Numbered from the stretch's first letter, positions 1 through 7,539 are shown. The stretch: 53,880 bases of DNA from Pseudomonas sp. GM50 (GCF_000282375.1 NZ_AKJK01000105.1:1-53880), one strand, 5' to 3'. Made by a program: numbers and translations. The notes: generated by a model not told the origin, from the sequence alone.

Positions 1-83
1 GCGAGGCTTGCCCGCGAAGGGAGCATCGCGCTGTCTCAAGCAGGACCGCGTCATCGTTCATCGCGGGCAAGCCTCGCTCCTAC
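1..83. repeat. REPIN (paired REP elements), left end at window edge
   Basis: Positions 1-18 (gcgaggcttgcccgcgaa) are the inverted complement of 62-79, and the right arm continues as cgctcctac to 83. This is the common Pseudomonas REP doublet. The left arm is cut by the window edge. It ends directly against the first small RNA copy. Confidence 0.8.
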
Positions 84-84
84 G

Positions 85-190
85 GCACAGGAAGTGCTCC
101 AGGGGCACGGATGATCGACCATGGCAAGGATCGCTGCCGACAGGGAGTCGATATGGTCTTGGGAAAAACCCGCTTCGGCGGGTTTTTTTT
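85..190 (+). ncRNA. RsmX-like small RNA, copy 1 (probably promoterless)
   Basis: About 105 nt. It starts with a GCAC-AGGAA-GTGC hairpin (85-97), followed by further GGA motifs in CGGAT, AGGAT and AGGGA contexts. A GACCAT/ATGGTC stem (117-122 with 154-159) encloses the centre, and a strong terminator follows (AACCCGC, TTCG, GCGGGTT, T-run, 167-190). GGA motifs shown in short hairpin loops are the hallmark of Gac/Rsm RNAs, which titrate RsmA/RsmE translational repressors. Compared with copy 2 (347-449) one GGA has become GGG. The similarity to copy 2 begins exactly where a REPIN ends, so the native promoter may be lost. The family call rests on motif pattern, not on a database match. Confidence 0.7.
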
Positions 191-218
191 CGTCTGCAGA
201 AAACTGCAATCTGGTTTC

Positions 219-243
219 TTGTAGCAGCTGACAGCTGCTACAA
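219..243. repeat. Perfect 12-bp-arm palindrome between the two small RNAs
   Basis: TTGTAGCAGCTG, one central A, CAGCTGCTACAA. The arms match perfectly. It resembles the outer part of a second Pseudomonas REP family (GTAGCAGCTG...) collapsed to a short hairpin. It sits about 100 bases upstream of copy 2, so an operator role cannot be excluded. Confidence 0.6.
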
Positions 244-260
244 ATGCAGGTTTCAGGCAT

Positions 261-280
261 TGAATGGTCAATGGCTTACA
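261..280 (+). promoter_or_regulatory. Possible degenerate GacA upstream activating site
   Basis: The right half CTTACA (275-280) matches the second half of the GacA site TGTAAG-N6-CTTACA. The left half is poor (nearest is TGAATG at 261-266, with the wrong spacing). The position, roughly 65 bases before the inferred start of copy 2, fits where GacA sites lie before rsm genes. Confidence 0.3.
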
Positions 281-346
281 CGTAGCCAGTGGTATGTCGT
301 CTTTTTAAGCTTCACCGATGCGTTTAATCTGGATCCATCAACTGAA

Positions 347-449
347 GCACAGGACGTGCTCAGGATCACGGATGATCGACCATACGCCAGGATGGCTGCC
401 GACAGGATGTCGCAATGGTCTTGAGAAACCCGCTTAGGCGGGTTTTTTT
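347..449 (+). ncRNA. RsmX-like small RNA, copy 2
   Basis: Tandem homologue of the RNA at 85-190 with five GGA motifs: AGGAC in the loop of GCAC/GTGC (347-359), AGGAT, CGGAT flanked by ATC/GAT, AGGAT flanked by CC/GG, and AGGAT flanked by GAC/GTC. The GACCAT/ATGGTC closing stem is kept. It ends in a Rho-independent terminator (AACCCGC, TTAG, GCGGGTT, T-run, 427-449). The expected job is to sequester RsmA/E under GacS/GacA control, which derepresses secondary metabolism. Transcription probably starts a few bases before 347. It retains upstream sequence that copy 1 lacks, so it is the likelier functional copy. Confidence 0.75.
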
Positions 450-469
450 ATGGGCGTCAGAAAAGTCCG

Positions 470-1795
470 TCAGATGTCCACGACTTCACGCAGTGTCTCC
501 AGGGCGCGTTTCAACACGTCGAGGCTGATCGATCCCATGGCCACCCGCAGTGCAGAAGGCACGTGAGTGGTCGTGGCAAAGGGTTCGGCGCTGGTCACCT
601 GCACACCTTTACGTTCCAGCTCGGCAACCACCGTTTCGGCCCGCAAGCCTTCGGGCAATCTGAGCCAAAGGTAGTAGGAACCGGGATGCGCCACCAGTTC
701 GCAATTACTCAGGATTTGCCGAGCCAGGTCCTGTCGCTGCCGGGCGTCCAGGCGTTTTTGCTCTTCGAGGTTGTCGACTTCGCCGCTATCGATCCAGTGG
801 CAGGCCAGTGCGACGGTCAGCGACGGGGTGCTCCATGTCGACACGCGGATGGCTTGTTCCAGCACCGGCATCATCGCTTTCGGTGCAACGATGAAACCAA
901 TGCGCAGGCCCGAGGCAACGCTTTTCGACAGACCGCTGATATACAGCGTGCGCTGCGGGGCCAAGGTAAACAGCGGTTTGGGCGCCGGTTCTGCGAGGAA
1001 TGCATAGGCGCCGTCTTCGATGATCAGAAAGTCGTAGCGTTCGGCCAATTGCACCAGGCGTTCACGGTCGGCGATGGACATCACCGTCCCCAACGGATTG
1101 TGCATCGTCGGCATGCTGTAGAGCGCCCGCACGGGGCGCCGCTTGCACAGCGCTTCCAGGGCGTCGAGATCGGTGTGCCCGGCGATTTGCGGCAGGGCTT
1201 CGAGGTCCAGCCGATGGGCCTGGGCCAGGGTTTTCAGGCCAGGGTAGGTGAGGGCGTCGAGGGCCAGAATATCTCCCGGTTTGAGCAGTGCCATCAGCGT
1301 CACGGCAAGACCTTGCTGAGCGCCGTTGACGATCAGCACCTGATCGCCTCCCACCCGAATGTCCCGATTGCGTAAATGTCGGGCCGCCGTCTGCCGTTCA
1401 TGTGCCCGCCCGCCCTGAGGCGCGGAATGCAATAGCGCATCGATATCGCCGGAGGCGGCAATCGCTCGCAAACCCTCGCGCAATAACTCGTCCTGACCGG
1501 GTACCGACGGGTAATTGAAGGTCAGGTCCACCATGCCGACGCCCAGTGGTTGCTGTTCCAGCCCCAGTCCGCGTGGCAAGGACGTGTCGCGTACAAAGGT
1601 GCCACGGCCGGTTTCGCCGACCACCAGGCCGATCGCCTCCAGCTCGTGATAGACCCGCAATGCAGTGGCCAGGGCAATCCGCTCGCTCTGCATCAACGCA
1701 CGAATGGTCGGCAACTGTGTGGCGGGTGGCAGTTCACCGCTGCGAATCCTCCCGGCGAACTGATCCACCAGGCGTTTGTAGCGAATACGGGTCAT
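470..1795 (-). CDS. MocR-family (GntR-type, aminotransferase-like) transcriptional regulator
   Basis: 441 residues. The N-terminal winged helix is of GntR type (residues ~1-75: RIRSGELPPATQLPTIRALM, then TALRVYHELEAIGLV and GETGRGTFV). A fold-type I aminotransferase-like domain follows, with VNGAQQGLAV, the Asp region IIEDGAYAFL and a PLP-lysine motif YISGLSKSVASGLRIGF. MocR proteins use PLP or its amino-acid adduct as effector and usually control a neighbouring gene. Here it diverges from a LysE-type exporter, which is its likely target. The intergenic region holds a direct repeat suited to MocR binding (1808-1843). Its effector is unknown. Confidence 0.93.
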   Translation of the reverse strand: MTRIRYKRLVDQFAGRIRSGELPPATQLPTIRALMQSERIALATALRVYHELEAIGLVVGETGRGTFVRDTSLPRGLGLEQQPLGVGMVDLTFNYPSVPGQDELLREGLRAIAASGDIDALLHSAPQGGRAHERQTAARHLRNRDIRVGGDQVLIVNGAQQGLAVTLMALLKPGDILALDALTYPGLKTLAQAHRLDLEALPQIAGHTDLDALEALCKRRPVRALYSMPTMHNPLGTVMSIADRERLVQLAERYDFLIIEDGAYAFLAEPAPKPLFTLAPQRTLYISGLSKSVASGLRIGFIVAPKAMMPVLEQAIRVSTWSTPSLTVALACHWIDSGEVDNLEEQKRLDARQRQDLARQILSNCELVAHPGSYYLWLRLPEGLRAETVVAELERKGVQVTSAEPFATTTHVPSALRVAMGSISLDVLKRALETLREVVDI

Positions 1796-1807
1796 GGGTG
1801 AGTGCTC

Positions 1808-1843
1808 TTTGTATCTGGATCAATTTTTTGTTTGTATCAGATT
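1808..1843. promoter_or_regulatory. Direct repeat, candidate MocR operator
   Basis: TTTGTATCTGGAT (1808-1820) is repeated as TTTGTATCAGATT (1831-1843). The start-to-start distance is 23 bp, about two helical turns, in the same orientation. MocR regulators bind direct repeats of this kind. The second copy overlaps a possible -35 (TTGTTT, 1829-1834) with TAATCT at 1851-1856 for the plus-strand exporter gene. Confidence 0.5.
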
Positions 1844-1884
1844 GGCGTTCTAATCTACAGGCTTTCCAGGACGGAGACTTCGCT

Positions 1885-2514
1885 GTGATTGACCCTGCGA
1901 CCTTATCGATTTTCGTTGGCGCGGTGATGTTGTTGCTGCTGTCACCGGGACCGAACATGGCCTTCGTGATCAGTCATGGCGCCAGTTATGGCTGGCGTGG
2001 TGGTGTGGCGTCAGGATTGGGCATTGGCCTGGCCGATCTGATCCTGACGGCGCTGACTGCGATGGGCGTGACGGCACTGGTTGCCAGCTGGCCGCCGGCC
2101 TTCGACCTGATCCGTTATGCCGGGGGCCTGTACCTGCTGTGGCTGGCGTTCAAGGTGTTGCAAAAAACATCGGCCAGCGACACGTCGGATGTGGCGCAGG
2201 TGCCGCTCAAGACCCTGCTGATCCGGGCGATGCTCAACAGCCTGTTGAACCCCAAGGCCTTACTGTTTTTCATGGTGTTCCTGCCGCAATTCGTTAACGC
2301 GCAGCGGGGGTCGATTGCCGTACAACTGGTGCTGCTGGGCATGGTGTTGACCTTGGTCAGTGGCGTGTTTCACACCCTGCTCGGGGTTTTCGGCAGTACG
2401 GTCAGCCGGCTTGTTTCCAGTACTTCGACATTCGCCAAATGGCAGTCATTGGGGCTGGCCGCAGTACTGCTGTTGCTCGCCGTCCGGCTAGTCCTGATGA
2501 CTCGTCCGGCCTGA
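1885..2514 (+). CDS. LysE/RhtB-family amino-acid exporter
   Basis: 209 residues from a GTG start at 1885, chosen because GGACGGAG lies 8 bases upstream and the protein then begins at the expected N-terminal membrane segment. The family signature LLLLSPGPNMAFVISHG follows the first hydrophobic stretch. About six membrane segments are evident, with SLLNPKALLFFMVFLPQFV in the middle as in RhtB/LeuE proteins. The role is proton-driven export of an amino acid or derivative across the inner membrane. It diverges from the MocR regulator and is followed 26 bases later by an ABM-domain gene, probably in the same transcript. The substrate cannot be read from the sequence. Confidence 0.92.
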   Translation: MIDPATLSIFVGAVMLLLLSPGPNMAFVISHGASYGWRGGVASGLGIGLADLILTALTAMGVTALVASWPPAFDLIRYAGGLYLLWLAFKVLQKTSASDTSDVAQVPLKTLLIRAMLNSLLNPKALLFFMVFLPQFVNAQRGSIAVQLVLLGMVLTLVSGVFHTLLGVFGSTVSRLVSSTSTFAKWQSLGLAAVLLLLAVRLVLMTRPA

Positions 2515-2540
2515 CTCATTAGCTGAAAAGGAACCTCTGC

Positions 2541-2870
2541 ATGTACATCGCATCGTTTATCTACAAACCCGGGCAACGGGACGAGGAGTTCAACCGGTTG
2601 AGCGCGTTGATCGACGAAGTCGCGATCAGCATCGAAGGGTTTGTCGGCACCCAATCCTGGTGCTCGGCCGATGGCGAGTTGGTCAACGCCAGTTACTACT
2701 GGCAGGACGAAACCTCTATACGGGAATTCGCCAGCCATCCCAGGCACCTGGAGGCCAAGCGTCAGTACCGCAAGTGGTACGCGGGTTATCAAGTGGTGAT
2801 CGCTAAAGTGGAGCGGGCTTATGGTGATGACTCGTTCGAGCTGTTTGTGCCCAATGGTCGACCTGAGTGA
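2541..2870 (+). CDS. Antibiotic biosynthesis monooxygenase (ABM)-domain protein
   Basis: 109 residues. It has the small ferredoxin-like ABM fold pattern: N-terminal strand MYIASFIYKPG, helix with the DEEFNRLSALIDEVA stretch, then EGFVGTQSWCS and VNASYYWQDETSIREFASHPRHLEAKRQY. The stretch W.DE.SI.EF..HP.H..AK is typical of ABM proteins that act on small quinone-like compounds or serve in heme or stress chemistry. A good RBS (AAGGAA) precedes ATG 2541. It probably forms an operon with the exporter upstream. The substrate is unknown. Confidence 0.8.
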   Translation: MYIASFIYKPGQRDEEFNRLSALIDEVAISIEGFVGTQSWCSADGELVNASYYWQDETSIREFASHPRHLEAKRQYRKWYAGYQVVIAKVERAYGDDSFELFVPNGRPE

Positions 2871-2872
2871 CT

Positions 2873-2906
2873 GGCTGCGGGGGCGATAGCGCCCGCAGCC
2901 GTTTCT
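2873..2906. terminator. Bidirectional terminator hairpin
   Basis: GGCTGCGGGGGC, GATA, GCGCCCGCAGCC (2873-2900) with one mismatch, followed by GTTTCTTT on the plus strand. It lies between convergent genes ending at 2870 and 2908. Confidence 0.6.
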
Positions 2907-2907
2907 T

Positions 2908-3594
2908 TCACTGGCGGGCGAGTTTCGCCGCTGCACGTTCGGTGATTTCCGAGCGCAATTTCAACGACGCGGCAGCGCGTTTGCGGGCTTCATCCAGCAC
3001 GCTGACCGGCGCTGTCTCGGGGCTGCCCGAAGCAAACGGTGGTGCCGGCGCGTATTCCAGTTGCAACTGCACCAGTTGCGCCGTGTCCTTATCGAACAAT
3101 TCAGCCGCCAGGGTCAGGGCAAAATCGATCCCCGCGGTGATCCCGCCACCGGTCAGCAGATTGCCGTCGCGCACCACCCGATCGTTCACCGCAATCGCTC
3201 CCAAAACCCCAAGCAATTCGTGATACGCCCAGTGCGTGGTAGCGCGCTTGCCCTTGAGCAACCCCGCCGCGCCAAGCACCAGCGCGCCGGTGCAAACCGA
3301 AGTGACATACTTTGCGTTAGCGGCCTGAGCCTTGATGAAGGCCAGGGTTTCGTCATCCTCCATCAACGGCCCGACGCCGCCGCCACCGGGAACGCAGATC
3401 ACATCCAGCGGCGGGCAATCGTCGAAGGTGGTGGTCGGTTTCAACACCAGCCCGGTACTCGCGGTGACTGGCATCAGGTCCTTCCAGATCAGGTGCACTT
3501 TCACGTCCGGCAGCGAGGCCAGCACGTCATAAGGGCCGGTCAGGTCCAGTTGTTGAAGCTGTGGAAACAACAGAAAACCGATCTGCAACGTCAT
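2908..3594 (-). CDS. inhA: DJ-1/PfpI-family protein, isonitrile hydratase-like
   Basis: 228 residues from ATG 3594 (MTLQIGFLLFPQLQQLDLTGP), the same size as isonitrile hydratase InhA of P. putida, which hydrates isonitriles to N-formamides. The nucleophile elbow YVTSVCTGALVLGAAGLL supplies the catalytic Cys (~residue 101). CVPGGGGVGPL and TTHWAYHELL are the other family blocks, and VVRDGNLLTGGGITAGIDFALTL closes the domain. The longer upstream extension to 3708 is rejected because MTLQIGF aligns with family starts. It diverges from a GlxA-type regulator that shares the DJ-1 fold. The substrate call is by family only. Confidence 0.85.
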   Translation of the reverse strand: MTLQIGFLLFPQLQQLDLTGPYDVLASLPDVKVHLIWKDLMPVTASTGLVLKPTTTFDDCPPLDVICVPGGGGVGPLMEDDETLAFIKAQAANAKYVTSVCTGALVLGAAGLLKGKRATTHWAYHELLGVLGAIAVNDRVVRDGNLLTGGGITAGIDFALTLAAELFDKDTAQLVQLQLEYAPAPPFASGSPETAPVSVLDEARKRAAASLKLRSEITERAAAKLARQ

Positions 3595-3685
3595 GGCGTT
3601 TTTTCTCCTGGTTGGGGTGGACGACTTCACTGTAGGCTCGTAGGATCTGGCGCATACGCCAATAACCCCACGAATTACGCCAAAT

Positions 3686-4678
3686 ATGCCTAGCAACCCG
3701 AAAACCATTCATGTGCTGGCCTTTGCCAACGTGCAAGTGCTCGACGTCACCGGGCCGTTGCAGGTGTTTGCCTCGGCCAACGACATTGCCCGCCAGCAAG
3801 GTTTGCCGCCGCCCTATACGCCGTCCGTGATTGCCAGCGGTGGCGGGGCGGTGATGTCGTCGGCGGGGTTGGCGCTGTTGGCAGAGCCGCTGGCGAAACA
3901 GGGCAGTGACACGTTGATCATTGCCGGTGGCTGGGGCGTTTACGCGGCGGCGAAAGACGAGTCACTGGTGGCCTGGGTGCGTGAGCATGCGACGGGGTGT
4001 CGGCGGGTGGCGTCGGTGTGCACCGGGGCGTTTTTGCTGGCGGCCAGCGGTTGGCTCGATGGCAGGCGGGTGGTCACGCACTGGACCCGCTGCGAGCAAT
4101 TGGCGCAGCAACATCCCAAACTACAGGTCGAACCCAACCCGATTTTCATCAACGATGGCCCGGTCTGGACCTCGGCCGGGGTCACCGCGGGCATTGACCT
4201 GGCCTTGGCGATGGTCGAGGAAGATCTCGGCCGAACCATGGCTCTGGACGTCGCCCGCCAACTGGTGGTGTTTCTCAAGCGTCCGGGGGGCCAGTCGCAG
4301 TTCAGCGTGACCCTGTCCCTGCAAAAGGAAGGCAACCGATTCGACGACCTTCACGCCTGGATCAGCGAAAATTTAACCAAAGACCTCGGCATCCCGACCT
4401 TGGCCTTACAGGCCGGCATGAGCGAGCGCAGCTTCGTTCGTCACTACCGCGCCGACACCGGCCAGACCCCGGCGCGGGCCATCGAACTGATTCGGGTCGA
4501 GACCGCCCGGCGCTTGCTCAGTGACACCGGTGTGCCGATCAAACGGGTAGCGGTGCAATGCGGGTTTGGCAGCGAAGAAACTTTGCGCCGCAGTTTTCTG
4601 CGAGCCATGGGCGTGACGCCGCAAGCCTACCGCGAGCGCTTTTCCGTCAGCCCTCCAGCAGATCCAGTAATGCCTTGA
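3686..4678 (+). CDS. GlxA-family AraC-type transcriptional regulator with DJ-1/PfpI domain
   Basis: 330 residues. Residues ~6-190 form a class I amidotransferase/DJ-1-like sensor domain (VLAFANVQVLDVTGPLQVF, SVCTGAFLLAASGWLDG, VTHWTRCEQL, VWTSAGVTAGIDLALAMVE). Residues ~220-320 form an AraC two-HTH DNA-binding domain (ALQAGMSERSFVRHYRADTG, then VAVQCGFGSEETLRRSFLRAMGVTPQAYRERF). Relatives include regulators of arginine and quaternary-amine catabolism. The promoter gap to the divergent inhA-like gene is only 91 bp, so it probably controls that gene. Its C-terminal codons overlap a hydrolase remnant on the other strand. Confidence 0.92.
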   Translation: MPSNPKTIHVLAFANVQVLDVTGPLQVFASANDIARQQGLPPPYTPSVIASGGGAVMSSAGLALLAEPLAKQGSDTLIIAGGWGVYAAAKDESLVAWVREHATGCRRVASVCTGAFLLAASGWLDGRRVVTHWTRCEQLAQQHPKLQVEPNPIFINDGPVWTSAGVTAGIDLALAMVEEDLGRTMALDVARQLVVFLKRPGGQSQFSVTLSLQKEGNRFDDLHAWISENLTKDLGIPTLALQAGMSERSFVRHYRADTGQTPARAIELIRVETARRLLSDTGVPIKRVAVQCGFGSEETLRRSFLRAMGVTPQAYRERFSVSPPADPVMP

Positions 4679-4733
4679 GGGTCGCTTCGGGCGCTTCTTC
4701 GGCAATGTTATGCCCGACACTCCAGAGTGGCTG
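4647..4733 (-). pseudogene. 3-prime remnant of an alpha/beta hydrolase gene
   Basis: Reading the minus strand from 4733 to the stop at 4647-4649 gives a 28-residue tail containing GHNIAEEAPEATLKALLD and ending LLEG. The GHNI..E.PE pattern is the catalytic-His region and last helix of haloacetate-dehalogenase/epoxide-hydrolase-like alpha/beta hydrolases. Nothing upstream on that strand (4734-4773) continues the fold, so only the 3-prime end survives. It overlaps the last codons of the GlxA-type gene. Confidence 0.65.
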
Positions 4734-4773
4734 TTTTGAGAGGGCTGATCCAATTCGACCTGAGTCCTTCTCC

Positions 4774-5163
4774 TCAGACTTCCACGTCCGCGACCTGATT
4801 AAAGTACTTCGATCGATCCGGCGTAAACGTCACGGCCATTCTGGTCCTGGAGCAGGTCAACGCCCGTTCTGTGCTCAGATCAATGTCCAGATCTTCTCCG
4901 CGCAATCCCTGCCATTGGGCGAGGTATTTCAGAGATCCGTATTTTTCGAGTTTTTTCAGGCTGCGGCTGACGCCACCTTTCCAGCCCAGCACCGGGAGTT
5001 CGCCGGTGAGGCATTGTTGGGCGAGGTCGGGGAAGCGGGCGGCGCGTTGGCGGCCGATTTCCCAGCATTTGATCAGGCCTTTGTCATGGCCCTCCCACAA
5101 TTCATCCCGGTTCAGGCCTGATCGGAGTGGGGTGTCGATGCTGCGATGGATACGCTGAGTCAT
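4774..5163 (-). CDS. Conserved hypothetical protein, 129 residues
   Basis: Starts MTQRIHRSIDTPLRSG with a good RBS (AAGGAA, 8 bases before ATG 5163). The body is soluble, rich in Arg, Leu and Trp, and has no signal peptide or membrane segment. Stretches such as ELWEGHDKGLIKCWEIGRQR and LGWKGGVSRSLKKLEKYG look like a folded helical protein with codon use matching its neighbours. I do not recognise a family. It lies next to the hydrolase remnant and is probably a single-gene unit. Confidence 0.65.
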   Translation of the reverse strand: MTQRIHRSIDTPLRSGLNRDELWEGHDKGLIKCWEIGRQRAARFPDLAQQCLTGELPVLGWKGGVSRSLKKLEKYGSLKYLAQWQGLRGEDLDIDLSTERALTCSRTRMAVTFTPDRSKYFNQVADVEV

Positions 5164-5336
5164 TCTGGTTCCTTGAATTCGGGTTTTGTTGGACAGCTCC
5201 GCTGTACCCGTTGAGCGTGGATGTTAGGGAGGGAAGCAGGCGCTGGCAACAAGGTATTTCCGGATGTAGGAATGCGTTACCGCGTGTTGATTGGACTGGT
5301 TTTGTTTAGTGATTGTAGGTTCGGCCTACCTGGTTC

Positions 5337-5471
5337 TGTGGCGAGGTGGCTTGCCCCTGTTCGGCTGCGCAGCGGTCGCAAAGCCAGCAAATGCGGTGCT
5401 TCTGGAGGAATGGGGTTGTGCATTCAAGGGGTCGCTGCGCGCCCCAACGGGGGCAAGCCCCCTCACCACGG
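5337..5471. repeat. REPIN
   Basis: The left arm TGTGGCGAGGTGGCTTGCCC (5338-5357) is complemented by GGGCAAGCCCCCTCACCAC (5451-5469). The arms enclose about 90 bases. Confidence 0.75.
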
Positions 5472-5587
5472 AGGGACAGTAGTGGCTGACAGTGCGTGTT
5501 TAAGTTCATCGGGCGTAGCCTCGGTCCTACAAAAAACGTCGTAAAAGGGGATATTTCCGACGAGTTTTGGCGGTTGTGGATGATCTT

Positions 5588-5612
5588 GCAGGAGCGAGGC
5601 TTGCCCGCGAAG
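5588..5612. repeat. Solitary REP element
   Basis: GGAGCGAGGCTTGCCCGCGA (5591-5610) matches the same family as the arms at 1-18 and 62-83. No inverted partner is nearby. Confidence 0.7.
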
Positions 5613-5626
5613 CAGGCGCCTCGGTC

Positions 5627-7450
5627 TCAAGGCTGCCAGAAGTTTTTCTCCCCGCTCAATTTCCGATCCAGGAAACTCGCCGCGCTGATCAGCGCCAGAT
5701 GCGTCAGCGCTTGCGGTGTGTTGCCCAAGTGCCGGGCATGGCTGTCGAACTCTTCGGCATACAGCCCCAGCGGGTTGGCGTACTTCAGCAATTGCTCGAA
5801 CTCCAGGTGCGCCTTCTCCACTTGGCCGGCCCGGGCCAGGCATTCGACGTACCAGAACGAGCACGCGGCGAAGGCGCCTTCGGTGCCGGGCAGGCCGTCG
5901 ATCTGGCTGTCGTCATTGCGGTAGCGGTAGACCATGCCTGCGCGCACCAGGGTTTTCTCGATGGCTTCAAGGGTCGCGATCCAGCGCGGATCCTTGGCGC
6001 TGACGAAGCGCACCAGCGGCATCAGCAGCATCGAGCCATCGAGGCCGGTGCCGCCGATGTGCTGGACGAAATGCCCGCGTTCTTCGTTCCAGAAGTTGCT
6101 CCAGATGTCGGTGTAGATCGCTTGACGGGTCTGGTCCCAGCGGGCGAACGGGGCGGGCAGCGAGCGTTTGGACGCCAGGCGGATGGCCCGGTCCACGGCC
6201 ACCCAGCACATCAGTCGCGAGTGCAGGAAGTGATACTGCTCGCCGCGCATTTCCCAGATGCCAACGTCTTTTTGCTGCCAGGTTTCGCAGACCTGATCGA
6301 CCACTTCCACAGTGTGTTTCCAGCCATCATGGGAAATCGCTTCACCGTGCTTGTTGACCAGATACACAGCGTCCATCAGCTCGCCAAAGATATCGAGCTG
6401 GACTTGATCGTAAGCCTGATTGCCGATGCGTACCGGCGCCGCGCCGCCATGGCCGGATAGATGCGAGAGTTCGGTTTCCGGCAGTTCCTGACGGCCATCG
6501 ATGGCGTAGAGGATGTTGAGTTTCATGGGCTTGCCGTGACAATCCCTGACCCGACCGCGCAACCAGCGCGTGTAGGCGTTGGCTTCCTCGACGAAGCCCA
6601 GGCGCATGAAGGCATAGACGGTGAACGAGGCGTCGCGGATCCAGGTGTAGCGGTAGTCCCAGTTGCGTTCGCCACCGGGCGTTTCCGGTAGGCCGAAGGT
6701 GGCGGCGGCGAGGATGGCGCCGTGTTTGCGTGAGGTCAGCAGCTTCAGGGTCAGGGCCGAGCGATTGACCATTTCCCGCCAGCGACCGCGATAATTGGAC
6801 TGGCCGATCCAGTCGCGCCAGAACTTCAGGGTGCGCTCCAGGCACAATGCGGCGGCGCCTTCCTTGAAGCGTGCATCGTCAACGCCGCCGAGCAGGAACT
6901 CGGCGCCCTGGCCCTGTTCGAGGGTGAACTCGGCAAGCGCTGCATTGCCCTCAATGCTCAAGGGCTGATCCGAACACAGTTGCAGGGCCGGCTGACCGGA
7001 GGCCTCGAAATACACACTCTGACCGCGTGCCCGGGCCTTGGTGTGAGCCCGGGCATAGTCATGACGCACGGCACAATGCATGCGGATCGTCGCTTGACCA
7101 CTGACCACCCGCACCCGGCGCATCAACATCGGCCAATCATCTTCGCTGTCGCCGATGGGCAGCAGGTCGGTGACTTCAACCACTGCGTGATCGCTGAGCC
7201 AGCGGGTTTGCAGGACGTTGGTGTCGGGCAGGTAAATCTGCTCGCGACGGGCATCGGGCAGGTCCGGGGCCAGTTGGAAGATGCCGGCTTCGGGGCTGTC
7301 CAGCAGCGCGCAGAAGATCGACGGACTGTCGAATTCCGGCCAGCAGAAAAAGTCCACGCTGCCCTTGTCGTTGACCAGTGCGGCGCTGCGCATGTCGCCA
7401 ATGATGCCGTGGGCGTCGATGGCGCTTTGTCGTTCGGAATGATCAGCCAT
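5627..7450 (-). CDS. Glycoside hydrolase family 15 protein (glucoamylase/trehalase-like)
   Basis: 607 residues. The N-terminal beta-rich domain (~1-210; IIGDMRSAALVNDKGSVDFFCWPEFDSPSIF) is the trehalase-like N-terminal domain. The (alpha/alpha)6 GH15 catalytic domain follows (~220-600). Visible blocks are RNWDYRYTWIRDASFTVYAF, the general-acid region GIWEMRGEQYHFLHSRLMCW, AFAACSFWYVECLARAGQ, and the general-base region GLYAEEFD followed by GNTPQALTHLALI. It has no signal peptide, so it is cytoplasmic. It should release glucose from alpha-glucans or split trehalose by inversion. The start MADHSERQSAIDAHG fits family length. It stands alone next to the terpenoid cluster and is probably unrelated to it. 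Confidence 0.92.
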   Translation of the reverse strand: MADHSERQSAIDAHGIIGDMRSAALVNDKGSVDFFCWPEFDSPSIFCALLDSPEAGIFQLAPDLPDARREQIYLPDTNVLQTRWLSDHAVVEVTDLLPIGDSEDDWPMLMRRVRVVSGQATIRMHCAVRHDYARAHTKARARGQSVYFEASGQPALQLCSDQPLSIEGNAALAEFTLEQGQGAEFLLGGVDDARFKEGAAALCLERTLKFWRDWIGQSNYRGRWREMVNRSALTLKLLTSRKHGAILAAATFGLPETPGGERNWDYRYTWIRDASFTVYAFMRLGFVEEANAYTRWLRGRVRDCHGKPMKLNILYAIDGRQELPETELSHLSGHGGAAPVRIGNQAYDQVQLDIFGELMDAVYLVNKHGEAISHDGWKHTVEVVDQVCETWQQKDVGIWEMRGEQYHFLHSRLMCWVAVDRAIRLASKRSLPAPFARWDQTRQAIYTDIWSNFWNEERGHFVQHIGGTGLDGSMLLMPLVRFVSAKDPRWIATLEAIEKTLVRAGMVYRYRNDDSQIDGLPGTEGAFAACSFWYVECLARAGQVEKAHLEFEQLLKYANPLGLYAEEFDSHARHLGNTPQALTHLALISAASFLDRKLSGEKNFWQP

Positions 7451-7539
7451 TACCGCGGAGCTCCGGGAACCGAGGGCCTAACCAGCTGACCGATGCGATC
7501 GGGCAGGAGTTCACTGGTGAGTGAGTTTTCTGGCGTCGA

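Larger units (their letters stand above)
5164..5626. other. 463-bp intergenic region with repeats only
   Basis: No convincing gene. It holds a REPIN at 5337-5471 and a lone REP at 5588-5612. Short ORFs here are built from the repeat arms. Confidence 0.7.

Noticed and set aside
8..424. 138-residue plus-strand frame over the small RNAs
   Set aside because: It runs through a REPIN, a terminator and both GGA-loop RNAs. The conserved structure explains the sequence better than a protein.
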